Positions 1 through 8,766 of a stretch of 40,231 nt of DNA are shown here, one piece after another. The stretch comes from Candidatus Kapaibacterium sp. (lineage in GTDB: Bacteria > Bacteroidota > Ignavibacteria > Kapaibacteriales > Kapaibacteriaceae), in NCBI GenBank assembly GCA_018882585.1, contig VFFB01000009.1, forward strand, positions 1 through 40,231, in the 5' to 3' direction. The position numbers and the translations under genes were made by a program. Numbering within the stretch: the first letter of the stretch is position 1; every line of letters starts with the position of its first letter. The notes beneath the pieces are model-generated. The model searched no databases and was not told where the DNA came from. It saw only the letters and a program-made list of their open reading frames with translations.

Positions 1-2
1 GT

Positions 3-398
3 GCTGCTGCCTTGCAACGCATCAAAGGTTTGAATCTGGGGGGCTTGGGTTTTTCTTTCGGTGTGCAACTCGACAACCTGGGGGCTCCTGGCGGCACCAC
101 CCTGGCTCAAGCCTTGACGGAGCTGATTGACCAGGCGGGGATCAACGTCGTGCTGATCATCGATGAGGTTCAGCAAGCCTTGGTCACAGAGGACGGTTAC
201 AACCTCATGCACGCCCTGAAAGCGGCACGCGATGCCGTGAATGCCAGGCCCCAGACAAAGGGTTACTTTTTATTCCTGGGGACGGGCTCGCACAAATCCT
301 TGGTCACCGACATGGCCACGCGTCGGTCGCAGCCGTTCATGGGGGCCATGACGACCGCGTACGAACCACTGGCTGAAGACTTTGTGGAGTGGAAGTGA
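3..398 (+). pseudogene. Fragment of a foreign AAA-type ATPase gene (chimeric contig end)
   Basis: An open frame enters from the left edge and stops at a TGA at 396-398. The peptide has a Walker B-like stretch (VVLIIDEVQ), then a sensor-1-like FLGTGSHKS, which fits the middle of an AAA or archaeal-type ATPase; the Walker A part would lie off the window. The same frame reopens after the TGA and still reads like protein (LPSVSVTLAGFKTM...) up to the poly-T at 505. So the TGA may be a nonsense mutation or a read error at a low-quality contig end. This stretch is separated from the rest by an Illumina oligonucleotide and almost certainly comes from another organism, possibly a betaproteobacterium judging by protein style. 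It should not be used to describe this genome. The family assignment is tentative. Confidence 0.5.
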
Positions 399-504
399 AA
401 GCAACTGGCTTCAACGCCAGGACGCAAGCTGCCCAGCGTGTCGGTCACGTTGGCCGGTTTTAAAACGATGGATAACTGTCCGGAAGAACGGCTCAAGCTA
501 GTTG

Positions 505-539
505 TTTTTTTTTTTCAAGCAGAAGTCGGCATACGAGAT
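505..539 (+). other. Illumina P7 flow-cell oligonucleotide with poly-T spacer (assembly artefact)
   Basis: Eleven T residues (505-515) are followed by a 24-base match to the P7 oligonucleotide (516-539). The only mismatch is a T at 526 where P7 has A. Surface-grafted P7 oligonucleotides carry a T10 spacer, so both parts are explained. Translated in the purL frame it gives FFFFKQKSAYEI, very close to the FFFKQKTAYEI peptide that recurs in contaminated protein predictions. It marks the boundary between two unrelated DNA sources. Confidence 0.96.
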
Positions 540-540
540 C

Positions 541-1848
541 ATGCTGAGCGAGTCGCAAGAGCGCATGCTTGTTGTTGTTGCAAAGGGTATGGAAGCGAAG
601 GCCTCGGCGATCTGCGCGAAATGGGATGTGCCGTTCACGCTGATCGGCGAAGTCACCGACGATGGTGTCATCACGGTGTCGCGTCACGGGAACGTTGTTG
701 CCCAGCTGCCGGCAGCGTCGCTCGTATTGGGCGGTGGTGCGCCGGTCTATGTCCGCGGGCAGCAACGTCCGGCATACCTGGAAATGACATTGAGTCCGAT
801 CGACCACGGTCCGACGCTGCACGAGAACGAGTGTACCGAACTGCTTGAACGTCTGCTTGCCCAACCTACGATTGCAAGTAAACGTTGGATATTCGAGCAG
901 TACGATTCTCAGGTGATGACCAACACGGTGCAGCGCAGTGGCGGCGATGCCGCCGTGATCCGCATCAAAGAGCAGCCCGGCAAGGCCGTTGCTGTTACAA
1001 CGGACTGCAACAGCCGCTATGTGTACCTGAATCCTTACCGTGGTGCCATGATTGCCGTGGCCGAAGCCGCACGCAACTGTGCATGTGTCGGGGCCGTGCC
1101 GGTGGGCGTTACCAACTGTCTGAACTTTGGCAATCCGTACGATCCGGAGGTGTACTGGCAGTTTGCCGAGGCCATTCGTGGCATGGGCGATGCGTGCCGT
1201 GCATTCGATACGCCTGTTACCGGTGGCAACGTAAGCTTCCACAACGAGTCGCAGAATCATGCCGTCTTCCCGACGCCGACGATCGGCATGCTTGGCGTGA
1301 TCGACGATGTGCAACAAACGGTCGGCGCCGCCTTCACGGCCGAACATCAACCCGTATGGATGCTCGGTCCGCAGCGATCGGACCTTGGTGGCTCTGAATA
1401 CCTGAAGATGACCAAGGGAGTAATACGCGGCGACGCTCCGCAGTTTGATCTGGCCGAGGAGGTCGCGCTGCAGAAAGCCCTGATCGAAGGCATCCGCAAG
1501 GGCTATGTAAGCGCCGCCCACGACTGTGCCGAAGGCGGCTTGCTTGTTGCACTTGCCGAAATGACCTTCGCTCGTGGAGTGGGTGCTTCGGTATCGATTC
1601 CCTTCGAGCATCATGCCGGACATCTGTTCGGTGAAGGCCAAAGCCGTGTTGTTGTCGAGGTTCATCCGGAACATGTCGACGCGATGCGTTCGCTTTGTGC
1701 ATCACATGGCGTGCCGGTTACCGAGCTGGGCGTGACGCAGGACAGCTCGCTTGCTGTTGACGGTCTGGTTCATCGTGACGTTGCCGCTCTTCGGTCGATC
1801 TACGAATCGGCTCTGCCTACCGTACTTGCACGCGAGTATCACAGCTGA
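541..1848 (+). CDS. purL: Phosphoribosylformylglycinamidine synthase, PurL subunit, 5'-truncated
   Basis: PurL converts formylglycinamide ribonucleotide to the amidine using ATP and ammonia (fourth step of purine synthesis, cytosol). The 435 residues shown correspond to roughly the C-terminal 60% of a ~740-residue small-type PurL. Visible landmarks are LSESQERM at the very start, TNCLNFGNP, PVTGGNVSFHNES, PTPTIGMLGVI and AHDCAEGGL, in the usual family order. The N-terminal ~300 residues, including the first ATP-binding part, are missing because the contig is joined to P7 oligonucleotide sequence at about 540. The ATG at 541 is the internal Met of YEIMLSESQERM, not a true start. The frame running upstream through the T-run from a TTG at 502 is artificial. 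A DoxX gene follows after 29 bases. The gene is probably intact in the organism. Confidence 0.95.
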   Translation: MLSESQERMLVVVAKGMEAKASAICAKWDVPFTLIGEVTDDGVITVSRHGNVVAQLPAASLVLGGGAPVYVRGQQRPAYLEMTLSPIDHGPTLHENECTELLERLLAQPTIASKRWIFEQYDSQVMTNTVQRSGGDAAVIRIKEQPGKAVAVTTDCNSRYVYLNPYRGAMIAVAEAARNCACVGAVPVGVTNCLNFGNPYDPEVYWQFAEAIRGMGDACRAFDTPVTGGNVSFHNESQNHAVFPTPTIGMLGVIDDVQQTVGAAFTAEHQPVWMLGPQRSDLGGSEYLKMTKGVIRGDAPQFDLAEEVALQKALIEGIRKGYVSAAHDCAEGGLLVALAEMTFARGVGASVSIPFEHHAGHLFGEGQSRVVVEVHPEHVDAMRSLCASHGVPVTELGVTQDSSLAVDGLVHRDVAALRSIYESALPTVLAREYHS

Positions 1849-1877
1849 TCATTCACGGCCTCTATCGGAGCATCGTC

Positions 1878-2315
1878 ATGCAACGGGATACCTTGATCGC
1901 CCTGTTCACCCGACCCTGGTTGTCGGACCTTTCGCATCTGCTTCTGCGCGTGGTGCTGGGTGTGCTGCTCGTCTACCACGGAACGAGCAAGGTCTTCGAC
2001 GGCATGCAGGGGCTTGCGTCGAATCTTGCTGAACTTGGATGGCCCTGGCCGACGTTGCAGGCATTCGCTGCGAGTTACATCGAGTTTGCAGGCGGCATTC
2101 TCATCACCGTTGGACTGTTCACGCGTCCCGTGTCGCTCTTCATTGTTGCGCAGTTTACGATCATCACCTTCGTTTACCACGGTGCCGATCCGTTCAAGGT
2201 ACAGGAAAAGGCATTCATGTTCCTGGTGATGGCCAGCATGCTCACGCTGATGGGGCCAGGTCGCTGGAGCGTGGATGCGCGGCTGTTCTCTGCCGACGCG
2301 TCACGGGTGTCTTAG
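1878..2315 (+). CDS. DoxX family integral membrane protein
   Basis: A 145-residue protein with four hydrophobic segments at about residues 20-38, 64-82, 88-106 and 114-130. It has the DoxX-type arrangement: LLRVVLGVLLVYHGTSKVFDG near the N terminus and YIEFAGGILITVGLFTRP in the middle. DoxX-family proteins sit in the inner membrane; some are linked to quinone-dependent oxidation or redox stress, but the activity of this one cannot be told from sequence. It starts 29 bases after purL on the same strand. Its TAG stop overlaps the TAA stop of the convergent permease gene by three bases (shared TTAG at 2312-2315), so there is no room for a classical terminator. Confidence 0.85.
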   Translation: MQRDTLIALFTRPWLSDLSHLLLRVVLGVLLVYHGTSKVFDGMQGLASNLAELGWPWPTLQAFAASYIEFAGGILITVGLFTRPVSLFIVAQFTIITFVYHGADPFKVQEKAFMFLVMASMLTLMGPGRWSVDARLFSADASRVS

Positions 2316-3526
2316 CGGAATTGCAGAGCCCGAGCGGGCGCGAGCCTGGTAGCGATGATGACCGGGGCCACAGAGGCGACAAGACTTGTCAGCAGCGACG
2401 TTGCCGCTACAACAAGATACGGCGTAAGACTGATGGCCACCGGAAGCGACGAAACATAGTAGATGGAACCGTCAAGTCGGATGAACTGCCATGTCTGTTG
2501 TGCAAGGCAGAAGGCCAATGCAAGGGTCGACCCAATGGCCCACCCGGAGAGTCCAACCTGTAGTCCTCGCCACAGAAAGATCTTGGTGATGTCTGCCGTT
2601 GTCATGCCTAAGGTCTTGAGGACGGCCAGCTGACGTGTTTTTTCGACGACCGTGATCAGGAGTGTTGCGATCACCGTAAACACGGCCACAAGACTGATAA
2701 GGCCCAGGATGATAGGAATGGGTTCCTTCTGCAGCTCGATCCACGATTCAATGGCCTGAAAGCGCTCGCGATAGGTCTGAACGTACAGCGACGAACGGCC
2801 ATGCAGTGAGGTTCGCAGTCGGTCTGCAACGGCATTGATGTCCGTTGACGAATCCGGATAGACGGCAACATAGGATCCCATCGCATCTGTCTGCCGCAGA
2901 ATGCGACGAAGGTGGAGCTCATCCATGAAGACGGCCGTCTCGTCGTACTGCTGCATGCCTGACCGGAACAGACCGGAGATGCGCGTTGCAGCAATGATCG
3001 GCGCGGTACCTGCGGCGTCGGCCGTGTAGATCACCATGGTATCGCCAACGTGTAGCGAAAGCCTTCGGGCAAGTTCGACGCCGATGACCGACTGTGGCTG
3101 CCTGGCCGACGTAGCACCGAAGGTACGTCCCAGCGTTACCATGGGCGTGATCGTTGTGGCGGCCCAGTCTTGCCTGGCACCGATCAGCAGGATACCGTCA
3201 ACACCGTCACGACTGCGGCCCAACGCCTCGCGTGATGCCACGGCCTGCGCGTGGCTTACGCCGTCGATGGTCGACGCGTGCTCGGCGAGCGCTCCGGCAT
3301 CAACCATGACGGATGACGCTAGGGAACGGATCTCAATAGGCGCAGTAAAGCGCGTCATCGTTGAGCGCACGGCCGCTTCGTAGCCTTCAAGAATGCTCAT
3401 GGCGACCACGACGGCAACGCAGCCCAGCGCTACACTGGCATACGACACGACGGTGGTGAAACGTGCAAATCCGTCATTCCGCAGCGATGCGGTAAAGCGT
3501 CGTGCGATGTACGTGGTAAGCGACAC
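2312..3526 (-). CDS. FtsX-like ABC permease of the lipoprotein-release (LolC/E, MacB) type
   Basis: A 404-residue protein with the classical layout: one N-terminal transmembrane segment (about residues 28-50), a large periplasmic domain, and three C-terminal transmembrane segments (about 275-300, 320-345, 365-390). The FtsX domain contains TRQLAVLKTLGMTTADITKIF, a cytoplasmic coupling-helix region typical of LolC/LolE/MacB permeases. Such permeases work with a LolD-like ATPase; none is encoded in this window. The GTG at 3526 is preferred because the longer frame upstream is the antisense of the preceding gene, and because it sits one base after that gene's TAA stop, so the two are translationally close. 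It is the last gene of the kbl operon. Substrate unknown; lipoprotein export to the outer membrane is the family-based guess. Confidence 0.85.
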   Translation of the reverse strand: MSLTTYIARRFTASLRNDGFARFTTVVSYASVALGCVAVVVAMSILEGYEAAVRSTMTRFTAPIEIRSLASSVMVDAGALAEHASTIDGVSHAQAVASREALGRSRDGVDGILLIGARQDWAATTITPMVTLGRTFGATSARQPQSVIGVELARRLSLHVGDTMVIYTADAAGTAPIIAATRISGLFRSGMQQYDETAVFMDELHLRRILRQTDAMGSYVAVYPDSSTDINAVADRLRTSLHGRSSLYVQTYRERFQAIESWIELQKEPIPIILGLISLVAVFTVIATLLITVVEKTRQLAVLKTLGMTTADITKIFLWRGLQVGLSGWAIGSTLALAFCLAQQTWQFIRLDGSIYYVSSLPVAISLTPYLVVAATSLLTSLVASVAPVIIATRLAPARALQFR

Positions 3527-3527
3527 C

Positions 3528-4373
3528 TTACGATTCGTACGGATAGAAGCCACGGCCCGTCTTACGTCCGTGCAGACCGCCATGGACGATCTGTTGCTGC
3601 AGGAGCGAAGGCGTGAACCGCGGCTCGTAGAAGAACTGTCCCCACATCGACGTCGTGACGTCAAGGTTGACGTCCACACCGATCAGGTCCATCAGCTCGA
3701 AGGGGCCCATCTTGAAGCCAAGGGCTTTCATGCAGCGGTCGGTCTGTTCCACCGTGGCCGCACCTTCCATCACGATGCGTTGCGCCTCGTTGTAGAAGTT
3801 GCGGGCAACGCGATTGACGATGAAGCCCGGTGCATCCTTGGCCAACACCGTCGTCTTTCCAAGCCCCTTTGCAAACTCCGTCACCATATCAATGACATGG
3901 GGGGCGGTGAGCATACCGCTGACAACTTCTACCAGCTTCATGATGTGTGCGGGATTGAAGAAATGCAGGCCTACAAATCGCGACGGATCGGCAAGGCAGC
4001 GGGCAAGGGCAGAGATGGAGATCGACGATGTGTTGCTGCTAAGGATGCAGGTGGGGCGACAGATCGCCTCAAGCGTTTTGAACAGCTCGTGCTTGACGTC
4101 CAACCGCTCTACGATGGCCTCGATCACAAGGTCGGCGTCAGCAAGCTCGTGCAGATCTGTCGTGGTGCGCAGGCTGCCAAGCATAGCCGCCTGTTGCTCG
4201 GCAGTGATGCGGCCCTTTTCGACGGATGACTGCAGCTGCTTGCCGATATACGCCGATGCCTGGTCAAGAGCCGGACCATGCTGATCGGTAATGATGACGC
4301 TGTGATTGGCCAGCAACGAAGACAGGGCGATGCCCCGGCCCATGGTACCGGCACCGCAGATGGCTACCATCAT
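3528..4373 (-). CDS. hbd: 3-hydroxyacyl-CoA (3-hydroxybutyryl-CoA) dehydrogenase
   Basis: A 281-residue NAD-dependent dehydrogenase that interconverts 3-hydroxyacyl-CoA and 3-ketoacyl-CoA. The N terminus carries the Rossmann motif [16 protein letters not shown] supplies the conserved Ser and Asn, [17 protein letters not shown] the catalytic His, and PGFIVNRV leads to the helical C-terminal dimerisation domain with [13 protein letters not shown]. Length and motifs fit stand-alone Hbd/PaaH rather than the fused FadB. Its start overlaps the kbl stop (ATGA at 4373-4370); the Met one codon downstream is equally possible. Co-transcription with kbl is expected. The partner thiolase and enoyl-CoA hydratase are not in the window. 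Confidence 0.93.
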   Translation of the reverse strand: MMVAICGAGTMGRGIALSSLLANHSVIITDQHGPALDQASAYIGKQLQSSVEKGRITAEQQAAMLGSLRTTTDLHELADADLVIEAIVERLDVKHELFKTLEAICRPTCILSSNTSSISISALARCLADPSRFVGLHFFNPAHIMKLVEVVSGMLTAPHVIDMVTEFAKGLGKTTVLAKDAPGFIVNRVARNFYNEAQRIVMEGAATVEQTDRCMKALGFKMGPFELMDLIGVDVNLDVTTSMWGQFFYEPRFTPSLLQQQIVHGGLHGRKTGRGFYPYES

Positions 4374-5569
4374 GAGATGACTCCAAGTTGTTTGCCGACC
4401 TTGCCGAAGGCTGCGATTGCGCGATCGAGATCTTCGATCGAGTGGGCAGCCGAAACCTGGACGCGGATACGTGCCTTGCCTTGGGGCACGACGGGGTAGA
4501 AGAAGCCGATCACATAGATGCCTTCATCAAGAAGCATATCTGCCATGCGCTGCGCCAGCGGCGCGTCATAAAGCATCACCGGCGTGATGGGATGCGTGCC
4601 GGGAACAATGTCAAATCCTAGTGCTGACAGTCCAGTGCGGAAATGCGCCGTATTCGATTCAAGCTTGTCACGCAGTTCCGTTGTCGAACTCAGCAGATCC
4701 ATCACGGCAATACCGGCACCAACGATGGCAGGGGGCAGCGAGTTACTGAACAGGTAGGGCCGCGAGCGCTGGCGGAGCATGTCGATGATCTCCTGACGGC
4801 CGGTGGTGAATCCTCCGATGCCGCCTCCAAGGGCCTTGCCAAGTGTGCCGGTGATGATGTCGACACGGCCTGTCACGCCGCAGTGTTCCACCACGCCGCG
4901 TCCGTGCGTTCCCATGAAGCCCATCGAGTGACACTCGTCAACCATGACAAGGGCTTCGTAACGGTCGGCCAGATCGCAGATCTTGTCAAGCGGAGCAATC
5001 GTACCGTCCATCGAAAACACGGCATCCGTTACGATGATCTTGTGTCGGGCGCCGTCGGCAACGGCCTGCTGCAACTGCTGCTCGAGTTCCTGCATGTTGC
5101 ACGAGGCGTAGCGATAGCGTTTTGCCTTGCAAAGGCGCACGCCGTCGATGATCGACGCGTGATTCAGGGAGTCACTAATGATGGCGTCCATTTCATCGAA
5201 CAACGGCTCGAACACGCCTCCGTTGGCATCAAAGCAGGCTGCGTAGAGAATTGTATCGTCGGTATGGCAGAAGGCAGCGATCTTCTGTTCGAGCTCCTTG
5301 TGGATGTCCTGCGTCCCGCAGATAAAGCGAACGCTGGACATGCCAAAGCCGTGGCTGTCAAGATAGCGCTTGGCTGCATCGATCACGTCGGGATGCGACG
5401 ACAGCCCCAGATAGTTGTTTGCGCAGAAGTTCAGCACCGGCTCCGAGCGTCCGGCTACCGTAATGGATGCGCCCTGTGGCGAGGTGATGATCCGCTCTGT
5501 TTTGTAGAGCCCCTTCTCGCGGATGGATGCAAGTTCTTGCTGGAGAAACGCCTGCAGTGTGCCGTACAT
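4370..5569 (-). CDS. kbl: Glycine C-acetyltransferase (2-amino-3-ketobutyrate CoA ligase)
   Basis: A PLP-dependent enzyme of the alpha-oxoamine synthase family that cleaves 2-amino-3-ketobutyrate with CoA into glycine and acetyl-CoA (threonine breakdown), or runs in reverse. The protein is very close to E. coli Kbl throughout: [47 protein letters not shown], the PLP-lysine region [10 protein letters not shown], and [17 protein letters not shown]. The ATG at 5569 gives 399 residues, matching the usual 398. The longer frame adds 12 residues without homology. The usual partner, threonine dehydrogenase (tdh), is absent; an acyl-CoA dehydrogenase-type gene follows with an ATGA overlap. It is divergent from the propeller-protein gene, with 194 bases between starts. 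Confidence 0.96.
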   Translation of the reverse strand: MYGTLQAFLQQELASIREKGLYKTERIITSPQGASITVAGRSEPVLNFCANNYLGLSSHPDVIDAAKRYLDSHGFGMSSVRFICGTQDIHKELEQKIAAFCHTDDTILYAACFDANGGVFEPLFDEMDAIISDSLNHASIIDGVRLCKAKRYRYASCNMQELEQQLQQAVADGARHKIIVTDAVFSMDGTIAPLDKICDLADRYEALVMVDECHSMGFMGTHGRGVVEHCGVTGRVDIITGTLGKALGGGIGGFTTGRQEIIDMLRQRSRPYLFSNSLPPAIVGAGIAVMDLLSSTTELRDKLESNTAHFRTGLSALGFDIVPGTHPITPVMLYDAPLAQRMADMLLDEGIYVIGFFYPVVPQGKARIRVQVSAAHSIEDLDRAIAAFGKVGKQLGVIS

Positions 5570-5689
5570 AGTAGTGTTGTCGTCGTGAATGGAATGACGA
5601 TGCAAATATCGGTGTCGCGGTCGACATCAGGTGCGTACGTATTTTTGTTGGCGAGCAACGAACCGTGAACGAACGGCCTGCGCTCTGCG

Positions 5690-5698
5690 TTATCCACA
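5690..5698 (+). other. Isolated perfect DnaA-box sequence
   Basis: TTATCCACA matches the consensus DnaA box exactly and lies in the intergenic space between the divergent kbl and propeller-protein genes. Only one weak second match (about 7/9, near 5725) is nearby. A single box could bind DnaA as a regulatory site or occur by chance; it does not make an origin. Confidence 0.3.
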
Positions 5699-5763
5699 CT
5701 GTGCAAAACCATTCGTGTCCGGTTCGCATATCCACCGTGACACATGAATTTCAGGGAACATTC

Positions 5764-8748
5764 ATGCTTCGCAGTCTTGTCATTGTCGGCTGTCTTGTCA
5801 CCATGTTGGTGCCTGCATCGGCTCAGCAAACCTTCGACGACATCCGTCGCCAGATGAAGTCGGCCTTCGAAGGGGTCAACCCAGACGGCTCAGTTCGCGT
5901 CAGCAAGCAACTGCGTCGCTGGGAATGGTACTGGGAGTCCCGCCTGAAGCAGGACGGCACGCTGCCCACACCTGCGGATTACGTGAAGGCCATTGACCAG
6001 GTCCGAACAAAGGGTGTCATTGATCAGGCACAATCTGTAAATGAATGGAAGGAACTCGGACCCGTAGGACCAACGAATCTCTCTGTGGCATCATCGTTCT
6101 ACGGCATCGGACGTGTCAACTGCGTTGCGTTTTCGCAGAACGACGCTAATCTCCTGTACCTTGGTTCGGCACAGGGAGGATTGTGGCGCAGCACCAACGG
6201 GGGCAGTTCATGGCAATGGGTGCAGATCGCCGGCATGCCGATCTTCGGTGTGAGCGACATCGCCATTGCGCCGAACAACGATAAGGTCATCTACGTGGCC
6301 ACAGGGGATGCGGCCACGGCCATAGCAGGAGACATCAACGGCTATCCGGGTTTCTCCTATGGCGTGATCAAGTCTACCGACGGAGGTGCCACATGGGCCA
6401 CGACTGGACTATCGTATCAGCCTGAGCAGAACTATGGTGTTGGTCGGCTATGGATCGATCCGACAAATTCGAACACACTGCTTGCAGCGACCACTCTCGG
6501 CATTCGTCGCACAACCGACGGTGGTGCCACGTGGCGACTGGTGTCGTCCAACGCCAATGTCCGGGATCTGGTCCAACATCCAACGATCGCGACAATTCTC
6601 TATGCCGGCACGTTCAATCAAGGGGGCAATGCTGCACTCTGGCGTTCGACGGATGCCGGACAAACATGGTCAGTGCAGCATACCGAACCTGCTGCGTGCC
6701 GCTGGCGTATCGCCGTCACAAAGGCATCGCCCAGTACTGTTTGGGCGGTAGCTTCGGCCACGTATCCGTATGCCCTCAACGGTGTGTTCAAATCGACAAA
6801 CGTTGGTGAGGACTATGAGAAGGTGTACTCTGCCAAGAATCTTCTTGGATGGTCTCGCAGCGGTAACGACTTCAACAGGGGCGGACAGGGCTGGTATGAC
6901 CTGGCCATGGCCGCCTCGCCGACGGATCCAACTCGTGTGTTCGTTGGTGGCGTCAACAACTGGCGCACGACAAACGGTGGAGCAACCTTTGAGTTGGCCA
7001 CCGAGCAAAACGGCGACGGCGCTCCGTGGGTTCATGCCGATCAGCATTTCTTGGCCTTTCATCCCATCAATGGCCGGCTGTTTGCATGTCACGATGGCGG
7101 CATCGCGCGTTCGACCGACGGCGGTCAGACGTGGTCAGACTGTTCTGTCGGCCTGTCGATCCAGCAGTACTATGCATTCGCCACCACCGACCGTGACCCG
7201 AACCTGATGATCGCAGGTGCACAGGACAACAGCACGACGATCTTCGAGGGAACGCGGTTCGCCCACCATATCGGTGGCGACGGTATGGAGTGCGCCATCG
7301 ATCCGAACAACTCGAGCATTCTGTACGGAAGCGTTTACTATGGCACGTTCTACCGCACCACCAATCGTGGCAACAGCTGGACGGTGATCTCTACGCAAGA
7401 CGTTCGAAACGAGCCCGGTGCCTGGGTCGCCCCATTGGCCGTGTCGCGGAAGACAGCAAATACCATCTTCGCTGGTTACAGCAACGTCTGGAGAAGCAGC
7501 AACAACGGATCGTCATGGTCCCGAATCTCGAGTTTTGGCTCTTCGGCAACATTGCGCACGCTTGCCGTGGCTCCGTCGGACGACAGATACATCTACGCGG
7601 CCTTCAGTCAGGCCATGTACGTGACGTCGGACGGAGGCGCGAACTGGAAGCAGTTGAGCGGATTGGGGGGCTTTATTACCGACATTGAAGTAGATCCAAC
7701 AAATCCGAAGCGCATCTGGGTTACCTACGGTGCATTCAACAGTGGGATCAAGGTTGCAGAGATCACCGACGGTGTCGTGAAGAACGTCTCTGGTAACGGT
7801 CTTCCGAATGTACCGGCCAACACGATCACCGTGGCCGAAGGCTCGCCGCGTCGTCTGTTCCTTGGTACTGATGCAGGCGTCTACGTCTGCGACATCGGCT
7901 CCACACTCTGGTCTCCGTATGGATCGGCCATGCCTACAACGGTGATCTCGGACCTAGAGGTGCTACCCTCGACGAAGAAGCTGCGTGCTGCAACCTACGG
8001 ACGGGGTATCTGGGAAGTCGACATCACGCAATGCACGGCCACGAAGCCGTCCGTCAAGGCGCTGACGTCAACAACGGTGTGCTCTGGTGACTCCGTTATC
8101 CTGGAGGTCGAAGGCTCGTATGCGCGTGTGCGCTGGTCCAACGGCGACACGACGCGCAGGGTCGTTCTCCGCTCTGTGACAGAGACAGGCGACTACTCGG
8201 CCGGTATCGAAGATGCCAACGGCTGCCGGGCAACGTCGGACGCGATCAGTATCGTGATCCAACGCACACCATCGAAGCCAAGCGTGCAGCGTCGCGGTGA
8301 TACGCTTCGTTCGACGACGCTTGGCGGGGTGACATCGTTCCAGTGGAAGCTCAACGACGTCGACATTGCCGGGGCGACGAACAGAGAGCACCTGCCATTG
8401 GTTGCCGGAGCCTACAGCGTCCTCGTGAAAAATGATGCCGGATGCTCAAATCTGTCAGACCCCGTCAACGTGACGCTCACGTCGGTTGCCGAGACCGAGC
8501 GCATGCCAGTCGTCAGTATCGCACCGAATCCCACGACTGATGCCGTCATGCTGATGTTTGGCGTAACAACCGTTTCGGAAGCAGCCATCACGATCACGAA
8601 CATCGACGGACAGAACGTGCTTGCAACGTTGATTCCACCCGGAGTCGCGACAACACGGATCGACCTGTCGCATGTGCCCGCAGGCGTCTACATGCTGCGT
8701 TGTTCGATGGGCGGCACTGTGGTGTCGATCCCGATCGTACGGCAGTAA
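5764..8748 (+). CDS. Secreted Asp-box beta-propeller protein with T9SS type A sorting domain
   Basis: A 994-residue exported protein. A signal peptide (residues 1-20, ending ASA) is followed by a ~100-residue linker. A long repeat region (about 100-760) carries at least eight Asp-box/BNR motifs of the S-x-D-G-G-x-T-W type, such as STNGGSSW, STDGGATW, TTDGGATW, STDGGQTW, SSNNGSSW and TSDGGANW. That is the pattern of sortilin/VPS10-like or sialidase-fold propellers. Two Ig/PKD-like domains follow (TVCSGDSVILEVEG...). The last ~80 residues form a Por-secretion sorting domain (VSIAPNPTTDAVMLMF ... HVPAGVYMLRC), which directs export through the type IX system and usually surface anchoring. The ATG at 5764 is chosen because it begins the signal peptide and follows an AGGGA sequence. 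Sialidase catalytic residues were not identified, so no enzyme activity is claimed. Confidence 0.88.
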   Translation: MLRSLVIVGCLVTMLVPASAQQTFDDIRRQMKSAFEGVNPDGSVRVSKQLRRWEWYWESRLKQDGTLPTPADYVKAIDQVRTKGVIDQAQSVNEWKELGPVGPTNLSVASSFYGIGRVNCVAFSQNDANLLYLGSAQGGLWRSTNGGSSWQWVQIAGMPIFGVSDIAIAPNNDKVIYVATGDAATAIAGDINGYPGFSYGVIKSTDGGATWATTGLSYQPEQNYGVGRLWIDPTNSNTLLAATTLGIRRTTDGGATWRLVSSNANVRDLVQHPTIATILYAGTFNQGGNAALWRSTDAGQTWSVQHTEPAACRWRIAVTKASPSTVWAVASATYPYALNGVFKSTNVGEDYEKVYSAKNLLGWSRSGNDFNRGGQGWYDLAMAASPTDPTRVFVGGVNNWRTTNGGATFELATEQNGDGAPWVHADQHFLAFHPINGRLFACHDGGIARSTDGGQTWSDCSVGLSIQQYYAFATTDRDPNLMIAGAQDNSTTIFEGTRFAHHIGGDGMECAIDPNNSSILYGSVYYGTFYRTTNRGNSWTVISTQDVRNEPGAWVAPLAVSRKTANTIFAGYSNVWRSSNNGSSWSRISSFGSSATLRTLAVAPSDDRYIYAAFSQAMYVTSDGGANWKQLSGLGGFITDIEVDPTNPKRIWVTYGAFNSGIKVAEITDGVVKNVSGNGLPNVPANTITVAEGSPRRLFLGTDAGVYVCDIGSTLWSPYGSAMPTTVISDLEVLPSTKKLRAATYGRGIWEVDITQCTATKPSVKALTSTTVCSGDSVILEVEGSYARVRWSNGDTTRRVVLRSVTETGDYSAGIEDANGCRATSDAISIVIQRTPSKPSVQRRGDTLRSTTLGGVTSFQWKLNDVDIAGATNREHLPLVAGAYSVLVKNDAGCSNLSDPVNVTLTSVAETERMPVVSIAPNPTTDAVMLMFGVTTVSEAAITITNIDGQNVLATLIPPGVATTRIDLSHVPAGVYMLRCSMGGTVVSIPIVRQ

Positions 8749-8752
8749 CAGC

Positions 8753-8766
8753 AGACGCGGGCGTCT
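8753..8766. terminator. Short hairpin between convergent genes
   Basis: AGACGC and GCGTCT form an inverted repeat separated by GG. It lies in the 16-base gap between the propeller-protein stop and the mnmA stop, reaching into the latter. There is no T-run on either side, so if it terminates transcription it would do so weakly in both directions. Confidence 0.3.

Noticed and set aside
438-848. Open frame running from the left fragment through the P7 oligonucleotide
   Set aside because: It crosses the artificial junction and then reads purL in a wrong frame.
493-1674. Long minus-strand open frame of 393 codons opposite purL
   Set aside because: Pure antisense shadow of a strongly conserved gene; no recognisable domain.
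5640-5647. TATTTTTG as promoter of the propeller-protein gene
   Set aside because: The -7 motif fits, but no TTTG lies at 19-21 bases upstream and the start codon is 117 bases away; too weak to call.
4643-5668. Plus-strand open frame of 341 codons opposite kbl
   Set aside because: Antisense of kbl, whose protein matches its family end to end.
5690-5698. Replication origin suggested by a perfect DnaA box
   Set aside because: Only one good box, no AT-rich unwinding region, and no dnaA, dnaN or gyrB nearby.
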